Assembly: GCA_958435885.1 (NCBI GenBank) | Contig: CAUBHZ010000015.1 | Coordinates: forward strand, 1-13,764 | Source of the DNA: an uncultured Intestinimonas sp. | GTDB taxonomy: Bacteria > Bacillota_A > Clostridia > Oscillospirales > Oscillospiraceae | Length of the DNA stretch: 13,764 bases | Reading direction: 5' to 3' | Shown: piece after piece, positions 7,683 through 13,065 of the stretch | Numbering within the stretch: the first letter of the stretch is position 1 | How the letters are laid out: each line of letters begins with the position of its first letter | The notes under the pieces: generated by a model | Told to the model about the DNA's origin: nothing | The model's database searches: none | What the model saw: the letters and a program-made list of their open reading frames with translations, nothing else | Position numbers and translations under genes: made by a program

Positions 7683-8972
7683 ATGCAGCCGGACATGATC
7701 CTTGTACTGGATCTGGGCAGCGAGGAGAATCCCCGGCTGGCCAGAGAGATCCGTGCCCTGGGCGTCTACAGCGAGATCCATCCCCACGATATCACACTGG
7801 AGAAGGTCAAGGCCCTTCCCAATGTGAAGGGTATCATCCTCAACGGCGGACCCAACCGGGTGGTGGACGGCGTGGAGATCGATGTCTCCAAGGACATCTA
7901 CAACTACGACGTGCCCGTGCTCCTGGCCGATCATATGGGGGACAAGCCCTGGCCCGACGATCCCGCCGAGCGGAAGGAGGCGCTCTCCAATTTTGTCTTT
8001 GGGCTCTGTGGCGCCCAGGCCAACTGGAACATGGAGAACTTCATTGCTGACCAGGTGGAACTCATCCGGGAGCAGGTGGGGGACAAGAAGGTCCTCCTGG
8101 CACTCTCCGGCGGCGTGGACTCCTCCGTGGTGGCAGCCCTCCTCATCAAGGCCATCGGCAAGCAGCTCACCTGCGTCCACGTCAACCACGGTCTTCTGCG
8201 CAAGGGTGAGCCGGAGCAGGTGGTGGAGGTATTCCGACATCAGATGGATGCCAACCTGATTTACGTGGACGCCGTGGACCGTTTCCTGGACAAGCTGGCC
8301 GGAGTGGCCGATCCGGAGCAGAAGCGGAAGATCATCGGCGCCGAATTTATCCGTGTCTTCGAGGAGGAGGCCCGGAAGCTGGACGGCATTGAGTTCCTGG
8401 GCCAGGGCACCATCTATCCCGACATCATTGAGTCCGGTACCAAGACGGTGAAGGCGGTCAAGTCCCACCACAACGTGGGCGGTCTCCCGGAGGACCTGGG
8501 CTTCCAGCTGGTGGAGCCCCTGAAGATGCTCTTCAAGGATGAGGTTCGCGCCTGCGGCAAGGCCCTGGGCCTGCCCGATTCCATGGTCTACCGGCAGCCC
8601 TTCCCCGGCCCTGGCCTGGGGGTCCGCTGTCTGGGCACCATCACCCGGGACAGGCTGGAGGCTGTTCGGGCATCCGACGCCATCCTGCGGGAGGAGTTCG
8701 CCGCCGCCGGTTTGGAGGGCAAAGTGTGGCAGTACTTCACCGTAGTGCCCGATTTCAAGTCCGTGGGCGTGAAGGACGGCAAGCGCACCTTCGACTGGCC
8801 GGTGATCCTCCGGGCGGTGAACACGGTGGACGCCATGACCGCCACGGTGGAGGACGTACCTTTTGCCCTCCTTCAGAAAATCACCGCTCGCATTACTGCA
8901 GAGGTCAAGGGGGTCAACCGTGTCCTCTATGACCTGACACCGAAGCCCTGTGGTACCATAGAATGGGAATAA
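7683..8972 (+). CDS. GMP synthase-like protein lacking the glutaminase active site
   Basis: 429 residues, exactly 85 fewer than the GuaA at 925-2469. The chosen ATG has GGGAGG (7670-7675) seven bases upstream; TTG 7662 and ATG 7668 are in frame but lie before or on that site. Residues 1-80 align with the start of GuaA, including GGPN and VPVL at 77-80. GuaA residues 81-187, which hold Cys83, His173 and Glu175, are replaced by about 22 residues (LADHMGDKPWPDD and on), and alignment resumes at NFVFGLCGA (103). The ATP-pyrophosphatase part is complete and aligns without gaps: SGGVDSS at 142-148, the SHHNVGGLP and QPFPGPGL motifs, and a C-terminus KPCGTIEWE where KPPATIEWE is usual. Expected chemistry is adenylation and amination of XMP using free ammonia, or of another nucleotide; this is inference. 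The neighbours are a helicase upstream and tgt downstream, each with its own promoter. Confidence 0.9.
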   Translation: MQPDMILVLDLGSEENPRLAREIRALGVYSEIHPHDITLEKVKALPNVKGIILNGGPNRVVDGVEIDVSKDIYNYDVPVLLADHMGDKPWPDDPAERKEALSNFVFGLCGAQANWNMENFIADQVELIREQVGDKKVLLALSGGVDSSVVAALLIKAIGKQLTCVHVNHGLLRKGEPEQVVEVFRHQMDANLIYVDAVDRFLDKLAGVADPEQKRKIIGAEFIRVFEEEARKLDGIEFLGQGTIYPDIIESGTKTVKAVKSHHNVGGLPEDLGFQLVEPLKMLFKDEVRACGKALGLPDSMVYRQPFPGPGLGVRCLGTITRDRLEAVRASDAILREEFAAAGLEGKVWQYFTVVPDFKSVGVKDGKRTFDWPVILRAVNTVDAMTATVEDVPFALLQKITARITAEVKGVNRVLYDLTPKPCGTIEWE

Positions 8973-8994
8973 CTGGAACATAATGCTGGTTATA

Positions 8995-9029
8995 AGCGGC
9001 ACGGTCAAAAGGCCGTGCCGCTCCTTTCT
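8995..9029 (+). terminator. Probable terminator after the GuaA paralog
   Basis: A 10-bp perfect stem (AGCGGCACGG at 8995-9004 with 9013-9022), extendable by two pairs to an AAAA loop. The following tract is only CCTTTCT, so termination may be incomplete. Confidence 0.65.
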
Positions 9030-9034
9030 CTGTG

Positions 9035-9063
9035 TTGTAAAAACAGCGGTCTTCTGTTATAAT
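9035..9063 (+). promoter_or_regulatory. Predicted tgt promoter
   Basis: TTGTAA at 9035-9040, a 17-base spacer, and consensus TATAAT at 9058-9063 preceded by TGT (extended -10). In the leader, GACCGGGTAT (9088-9097) pairs with ATACCGGTC (9101-9109), leaving one bulged G, nine bases before the ribosome site. Confidence 0.8.
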
Positions 9064-9129
9064 GGCATCTGCTGTCAACGAAAATAGGACCGGGTATCCG
9101 ATACCGGTCGGAAGAATGGGAGTTTTTAC

Positions 9130-10263
9130 GTGTTCGAAGTCATCAAAACCGAAGGCCGTGCCCGGCGCGGCCAGTTTTCCTGTGCCCACGGCGGGGTAGT
9201 TCAGACCCCGGTTTTCATGAATGTTGGTACGCAGGGCGCCATCAAGGGCGCAGTCTCCGCCCATGACCTCAAGGAGATCGGCTGCCAGATCGAGCTCTCC
9301 AACACCTACCACCTCCACCTGCGTCCCGGAGACGATGTGGTGCGGCAGCTGGGAGGACTTCACAAATTCATGGACTGGGACGGCCCTATCCTCACCGACT
9401 CCGGCGGCTTTCAGGTCTTTTCCCTCTCCGGGTTGCGGAAGATCACGGAACAGGGCGTTACCTTTGCCTCCCACATCGATGGCCGGCGTATCTTCATGGG
9501 TCCTGAGGAGTCCATGCGTATTCAGTCCAATCTGGGCTCTGACATCGCCATGGCCTTTGATGAGTGCATCGAAAACCCGGCCACCTATGAGTATGTAAAG
9601 CCCTCTTGTGAGCGTACCCTCCGCTGGCTGGAGCGGTGCAAGGCGGAGCACGACCGGCTCAACGCCCTGCCCGACACGGTGAACCCCCATCAGATGCTCT
9701 TCGGCATCAATCAGGGCGGCACCTATCCCGATCTGCGGATCTGGCACATGAAGGAGATCGCCAAGCTGGACTGTGACGGCTACGCCATCGGCGGCCTGGC
9801 GGTGGGGGAGCCCACCCAGACCATGTACGATATCATCGAGGCTGTGGAGCCCTATATGCCGGCGGACAAGCCCCGGTATCTCATGGGTGTCGGAACGCCC
9901 TCCAACATCATCGAGGGCGTGGCCCGGGGCGTGGATTTCTTCGACTGTGTCATGCCCGCCCGGAACGCCCGCCACGCCAAGCTCTTCACCTGGGACGGCG
10001 CCCTCAACATCAAAAATGAGAAGTACAAGCTGGATGACCGGCCCATCGATCCCCACTGCAACTGCCCCACCTGCCGGTCCTTCTCCCGGGCCTACGTGCG
10101 GCACCTCTTCGTGGCGGGGGAGATGCTGGGCATGCGTCTGGCGGTGCTCCACAACCTGTGGTTCTACAACGAGCTGACCCGCCGTATCCGGGACGCCCTG
10201 GACCAGGGCTGCTTTGCCGATTTCCGGGCCGAGTACAGCCCCAGACTGGAGCAGAGAGTATAA
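9130..10263 (+). CDS. tgt: tRNA-guanine transglycosylase (queuosine pathway)
   Basis: 377 residues, standard bacterial length. It exchanges guanine 34 of GUN-anticodon tRNAs for preQ1 (or queuine in some salvaging bacteria). Seen motifs: DSGGFQVFSLS with the general base Asp90; GINQGG at 192-197; GGLAVGE at 221-227; the catalytic nucleophile Asp272 in FDCVMPARNARH; and a zinc site of Cys310, Cys312, Cys315 and His341. The Val in GGLAVGE is the residue seen in preQ1-using bacterial enzymes, where eukaryotic queuine enzymes have Gly. It starts at GTG with GGGAG (9118-9122) seven bases upstream; the nearby ATG at 9116 is out of frame. yajC follows, the usual order in Firmicutes, but here yajC has its own strong promoter. 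Confidence 0.98.
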   Translation: MFEVIKTEGRARRGQFSCAHGGVVQTPVFMNVGTQGAIKGAVSAHDLKEIGCQIELSNTYHLHLRPGDDVVRQLGGLHKFMDWDGPILTDSGGFQVFSLSGLRKITEQGVTFASHIDGRRIFMGPEESMRIQSNLGSDIAMAFDECIENPATYEYVKPSCERTLRWLERCKAEHDRLNALPDTVNPHQMLFGINQGGTYPDLRIWHMKEIAKLDCDGYAIGGLAVGEPTQTMYDIIEAVEPYMPADKPRYLMGVGTPSNIIEGVARGVDFFDCVMPARNARHAKLFTWDGALNIKNEKYKLDDRPIDPHCNCPTCRSFSRAYVRHLFVAGEMLGMRLAVLHNLWFYNELTRRIRDALDQGCFADFRAEYSPRLEQRV

Positions 10264-10277
10264 ATTTTACAAAAGAC

Positions 10278-10306
10278 TTGTCAAAAACAGCGGTTGACTG
10301 TATAAT
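10278..10306 (+). promoter_or_regulatory. Strong promoter in front of yajC
   Basis: TTGTCA at 10278-10283, a 17-base spacer, and consensus TATAAT at 10301-10306. No terminator is visible between the tgt stop and this point. Confidence 0.82.
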
Positions 10307-10370
10307 ATACTAAGCTGTCCAAGCACAGTCTGAAGCAAAGCAGGAATCAATCATTTGGAGGTAATGTCTT

Positions 10371-10652
10371 TTGGAATGGATGTCTACGATCGGTATGCTG
10401 GTGGTCATGCTGGCCATCTTCTATTTCTTGCTGATCCGGCCTGAGAACAAGAAGAAAAAAGAGCTGGCCAAGATGCGCGATGAGCTGACCATCGGAGATG
10501 AGGTCACCACCATCGGCGGCATCATCGGCACCATCTGCGCGGTCAAGGAAGAGAGCATCGTCATCGAGACCAGTGCCGACCGTGTCCGGGTGGAGTTTGC
10601 CAAGTGGGCCATCTCCACCAAGGGCGCACAGACCACCGAGGCCACCAAGTGA
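10371..10652 (+). CDS. yajC: Sec translocase accessory subunit YajC
   Basis: 93 residues. One membrane segment near the N-terminus (about 5-23, ending in the family hallmark FYFLLIRPENKKKK) is followed by a small cytoplasmic domain with the conserved LTIGDEVTTIGGIIGTI stretch. It associates with SecDF and SecYEG in protein export. The start is TTG at 10371, nine bases after GGAGG (10357-10361). The in-frame ATG at 10380 is 18 bases from that site, too far, and would clip the membrane segment. The ATG at 10364 is out of frame. A gene for a small membrane protein follows, behind the terminator hairpin. Confidence 0.96.
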   Translation: MEWMSTIGMLVVMLAIFYFLLIRPENKKKKELAKMRDELTIGDEVTTIGGIIGTICAVKEESIVIETSADRVRVEFAKWAISTKGAQTTEATK

Positions 10653-10674
10653 GTTAACTCCATAGCATGACAAG

Positions 10675-10724
10675 CACCCTCTTCGCATAGGCTTCATCAG
10701 AAGCGATGCGAGGAGGGTGTTTTT
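10675..10724 (+). terminator. Terminator after yajC that contains the next gene's ribosome site
   Basis: CACCCTCTTCGCAT (10675-10688) pairs with 10706-10719 over 14 bp with one G-U. A further 5-bp GCTTC/GAAGC stem is closed by an ATCA loop, and TTTTT follows at 10720-10724. AGGAGG at 10711-10716 lies in the descending arm and is the only ribosome site for the ATG at 10725. Confidence 0.88.
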
Positions 10725-11144
10725 ATGCGCAAAACAGGGGAGGAGCAGAGCGTCAGATGGCTCCAGGTGATGACCGCTGTCCTGCTGGGCGGTCTGTTGT
10801 CCCTGGCGGTGTGTCTGGTCGTCCTTCTGCTGTGTTCCGTCGCCATTTCCAACGGCTGGCTGGGGGAGACCTCTATGGACAAAGTGGCCATCGTGGCCTG
10901 TGTGCTTGGCGGCTTTTCAGGCGGCGTCCTGACGGTAAAGCGCTGCGGCAGCCGGGCACTCCTGGCCGGCCTGGCGGCGGGTGGTGCCTGCTTCCTGCTG
11001 CTCCTCACAGGCGGGCTGCTGTTTTTCGCGGACACGGTGTCCATGGACCAGGGAGGATTGGGCCTGCTGTCCGGCTGTCTGTGCGGCGGCGCCGCCGCGG
11101 GCATCCTGTGCGCCGGCCCGAAAAAGAAGCGGCGCAGGAGGTGA
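10725..11144 (+). CDS. Small four-helix membrane protein, TIGR04086-like
   Basis: 139 residues with about four membrane segments (14-42, 54-71, 77-101, 110-130) and a very basic tail GPKKKRRRR. Length, the glycine-rich helices (LGGFSGG, the SGCLCGGAAAGIL segment) and position directly after yajC match the TIGR04086 family of Firmicutes membrane proteins. Its function is not known, and the family call is from memory of its context. AGGAGG lies eight bases before the ATG but is inside the yajC terminator stem, so translation on readthrough RNA may be limited. No separate promoter is seen. The stop codon is fused to another good ribosome site (AGGAGGTGA at 11136-11144). Confidence 0.82.
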   Translation: MRKTGEEQSVRWLQVMTAVLLGGLLSLAVCLVVLLLCSVAISNGWLGETSMDKVAIVACVLGGFSGGVLTVKRCGSRALLAGLAAGGACFLLLLTGGLLFFADTVSMDQGGLGLLSGCLCGGAAAGILCAGPKKKRRRR

Positions 11145-11168
11145 GCGTGGGGAGCGGAGGACGACATA

Positions 11169-11303
11169 ATGGACAGGACTTCGGCGGTGGTGCCCGCTGT
11201 GCATCCATACCCGCTGCTGAAGAAAGCAGTCATATTACAAACTGTATACCTTCCATCCGGGGTTCGTGATATACAAACCGTAAACACAATATATATGATA
11301 TAA
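11169..11303 (+). CDS. Possible 44-residue small protein (doubtful)
   Basis: An ATG at 11169 follows GGAGG (11156-11160) by eight bases, and the frame runs to TAA at 11301-11303. The peptide begins MDRTSAVVPAVHPY. It has no obvious signal, membrane segment or Cys cluster and resembles nothing I know. Codon use shifts midway from GC-rich to ATA/TTA-type as it enters the AT-rich stretch, which argues against a real gene. A second overlapping candidate starts at GTG 11147 (40 residues, to 11269). Confidence 0.15.
   Translation: MDRTSAVVPAVHPYPLLKKAVILQTVYLPSGVRDIQTVNTIYMI
11236..11285 (+). repeat. 14-base imperfect direct repeat, period 36
   Basis: TACAAACTGTATAC at 11236-11249 and TACAAACCGTAAAC at 11272-11285 share 12 of 14 bases. 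Spacing of about 3.5 helical turns could suit a DNA-binding protein, but no partner is known. Confidence 0.4.
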
Positions 11304-11375
11304 GTTTTGATATATTTCTACATGTTGTGTGTCAAGAGAACGTGGGACAGTCAGGCCGGTGCGCCCTATTCTTAG

Positions 11376-11413
11376 ATTTACATAATATAATTTACATAAT
11401 GTGTTGTCATAAT
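11376..11413 (+). repeat. Direct repeat ATTTACATAAT
   Basis: Exact 11-base copies lie at 11376-11386 and 11390-11400, with a third partial copy CATAAT at 11408-11413. The periods of 14 and 13 bases sit about 30-70 bases upstream of the proC -35. Confidence 0.5.
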
Positions 11414-11443
11414 CGCCAAAAATGAAAAAATATCCTGCAGGGT

Positions 11444-11474
11444 CATTGCAATGTGACGCAATGGAGTTTATAGT
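11444..11474 (+). promoter_or_regulatory. Predicted proC promoter with inverted repeat over the -35
   Basis: TTGCAA at 11446-11451, a 17-base spacer, and TATAGT at 11469-11474. CATTGC (11444-11449) and GCAATG (11458-11463) form a 6+6 inverted repeat with an 8-base spacer that overlaps the -35, a possible operator. Confidence 0.65.
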
Positions 11475-11477
11475 AGA

Positions 11478-11537
11478 GTCTGTCGAAGGGACCGGTGACG
11501 GTCCCTTTGTCAGACATTTCGAGAGACAAAGGGGAGG
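11478..11537 (+). promoter_or_regulatory. proC leader with two mutually exclusive hairpins
   Basis: Hairpin 1: AAGGGACCG (11486-11494) pairs with 11499-11507 around a GTGA (GNRA) tetraloop. It extends through C-G and G-U pairs and a U-U mismatch to GTCTG (11478-11482) with CAGAC (11511-11515). Hairpin 2: CCCTTTGTC (11503-11511) pairs with GACAAAGGG (11525-11533), which covers half of the proC ribosome site GGGGAGG (11531-11537). The two share bases 11503-11511 and cannot form together. Confidence 0.5.
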
Positions 11538-11545
11538 CCGACGAT

Positions 11546-12355
11546 ATGGCCGGATTTGAAAATAAAGTGCTGGGCTTCATCGGAGCGGGAAATATGAACG
11601 GTGCCATTCTGCGGGGCGTTTTGGGACAGGGACTGGTCACCCCGGACCGGGTATGGCTCTCCAACCGTCATCCCGAGAAGCTGGAGCCCTTTGCCGCCGA
11701 AGGCGTCCACACCACCACAGACAATTCTCAGGTGGCGGCCCAGGCCGACCTCATCGTTTTGGGTGTAAAACCCCAGATGTTCCCGGATGTGCTGCCGGAG
11801 CTGGCCGGGCTCACGGCGGGAAAGTGCGTGGTCTCCATTGCTGCCGGCATCTCCTCCGAGGCCCTGCGCAGAGCTCTGCCCGGCGCCTTGGTGGTCCGGG
11901 CCATGCCAAACACCCCTCTGATGGTGGGGGTAGGCGCCACGGCAGTGGCCAGGGCGGAGAACATGCCCGCTGAGCTGTTCCAGACCGTCCTGGACCTCTT
12001 CTCCGCCGCCGGTGCCGTAGCCGTCATCGAAGAGGGTCAGATGGACGATATCATCAATGTCAACGGCTCCTCGCCGGCCTGGTTCTTCCGCATGGCCGAC
12101 GTGATGGTCCGTCGGGCGGTTTCTGTGGGCATTGATGCCAAGACGGCTCTGACATTGACCGCCAAGACCATGGAGGGCTCCGCCCGGCTGCTGCTGGAGT
12201 CCGGAAAGACGCCGGAGGAGCTGTGCCGTCAGGTGTGCTCTCCCGGCGGGACCACACTGGCCTCGCTCTCCGCCTTTGAGGACCGGGACTTCGACGGCCT
12301 CATGCTGGACGCCATGGACCGCTGCACCCGGCGCTCAAAAGAGCTCGGAAAATAA
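11546..12355 (+). CDS. proC: Pyrroline-5-carboxylate reductase
   Basis: 269 residues, normal length. It makes proline from 1-pyrroline-5-carboxylate with NAD(P)H, the last step of proline synthesis. The Rossmann fold opens with VLGFIGAGNMNGAI (Gly13, Gly15), and VLGVKPQ at 71-77 is the usual second marker. MPNTPLMVGVGAT (120-132) and VNGSSPAWFF (172-181) are substrate and dimer-helix segments; the family more often reads SGSGPAY. SPGGTT at 232-237 completes the signature. ATG 11546 is chosen because GGGGAGG lies eight bases upstream and GFIGAGNM is then at the proper depth. The frame extends to a GTG at 11495, but that lies inside the leader hairpin. spoIIM follows after 43 bases with no terminator. 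Confidence 0.97.
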   Translation: MAGFENKVLGFIGAGNMNGAILRGVLGQGLVTPDRVWLSNRHPEKLEPFAAEGVHTTTDNSQVAAQADLIVLGVKPQMFPDVLPELAGLTAGKCVVSIAAGISSEALRRALPGALVVRAMPNTPLMVGVGATAVARAENMPAELFQTVLDLFSAAGAVAVIEEGQMDDIINVNGSSPAWFFRMADVMVRRAVSVGIDAKTALTLTAKTMEGSARLLLESGKTPEELCRQVCSPGGTTLASLSAFEDRDFDGLMLDAMDRCTRRSKELGK

Positions 12356-12398
12356 CCCTCCTATTTGAAACGCTTGTCTCATATGCTCTCCATAAGGG

Positions 12399-13034
12399 GT
12401 GAGGGCATTGAGAAAGCGGATCGTCGGGTTCTGGGATATGCCGCAGGGAGGGATAACGCCGGCGCTGGCGGTGTTGTCCGCCGCATTTGCCGTCGGGGCG
12501 CTGGTGGGGCTTCTGCTGGCAGCCCAGGTTGGGGGAGAGGGGCAGGAGAGTCTGAGCACCTATCTCCAGGCCTATCTGGCGGCGGCTAAGACGGGGAGTG
12601 CCGCTCCGCCGGAACCGGCGGCGGTGGTCTGGGAGGCGGTCCGATGGCCGCTGCTCACCCTGCTGCTCAGCTTTACCGCCCTGGGTGCGGTGGGAATACC
12701 GGCTATTTTCGCGGTGCGCGGGTTTCTTCTCTCCTTTGCGGTGTCCTCCTTTGTGCGGATCTTCGGCGGCGCCGGCGCCATCCTGGCCTTTTTTGCCTTC
12801 GGGTTCACAGGGCTCATTTCGCTGCCCGCCCTGTTCCTGCTGGGCGTTCAGGGGCTGCTCTCCGCCGCGGCGCTGGCCGGTGGAGTGCTGCTGGGCGGAA
12901 AGGGGACACCGTCTCTGCCCGGTCGGGTCTTCTGGATGCGCAGCGGACTGTGCGCCGCCGCCCTGGCGCTATCCGCCGGGTTGGAGTACTGGGCGGTGCC
13001 GGCGCTGCTGGCCTCTGTAGCAGAGCTTTTTTGA
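12399..13034 (+). CDS. spoIIM: Stage II sporulation protein M family membrane protein
   Basis: 211 residues, close to B. subtilis SpoIIM (about 214). A basic N-terminus (LRKRIVGFW) is followed by about five membrane segments: 21-42, 83-105, 107-139, 140-166 and 182-209. Between the first two is a soluble stretch (43-80) containing SLSTYLQAYL. SpoIIM works with SpoIID and SpoIIP in septal peptidoglycan remodelling and engulfment of the forespore. The family call rests on topology, length, and a position just before xerD, as in the spoIIM-(fur)-xerD order of Bacillus. The start is GTG 12399, which has a poor ribosome site, or TTG 12408, which has AAGGGG eight bases upstream. An in-frame TAA at 12393 rules out anything earlier. 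Confidence 0.82.
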   Translation: MRALRKRIVGFWDMPQGGITPALAVLSAAFAVGALVGLLLAAQVGGEGQESLSTYLQAYLAAAKTGSAAPPEPAAVVWEAVRWPLLTLLLSFTALGAVGIPAIFAVRGFLLSFAVSSFVRIFGGAGAILAFFAFGFTGLISLPALFLLGVQGLLSAAALAGGVLLGGKGTPSLPGRVFWMRSGLCAAALALSAGLEYWAVPALLASVAELF

Positions 13035-13065
13035 TTTTATGATTTGGGAGAAGGTAGGAGATCGG

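Larger units (their letters stand above)
11145..11545 (+). other. 401-base AT-rich intergenic region
   Basis: This gap between the TIGR04086-like gene and proC holds no recognisable gene. Base composition turns sharply AT-rich from about 11225 to 11475, unlike the GC-rich surroundings. It contains the imperfect repeat TACAAACTGTATAC / TACAAACCGTAAAC (11236 and 11272), the repeat ATTTACATAAT (11376 and 11390) with a third CATAAT at 11408, many TATA-like stretches, and the proC promoter and leader. Two small ORFs with good ribosome sites start at its left edge. No tRNA, phage attachment site or transposon end was recognised. Confidence 0.6.

Noticed and set aside
5267..7696. An 809-codon open frame on the minus strand opposite the helicase gene
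   Set aside because: Same cause. The plus-strand frame carries every helicase motif, and the minus frame has none and runs over two promoters and a terminator.
10364..10444. Short out-of-frame ORF overlapping the yajC start, possible leader peptide
   Set aside because: Its ATG is only two bases from GGAGG, too close for efficient initiation, and the peptide has no regulatory codon pattern.
11495..11545. GTG start at 11495 for a longer ProC
   Set aside because: It would place the start inside the GNRA hairpin without a ribosome site and add 17 residues absent from the family.
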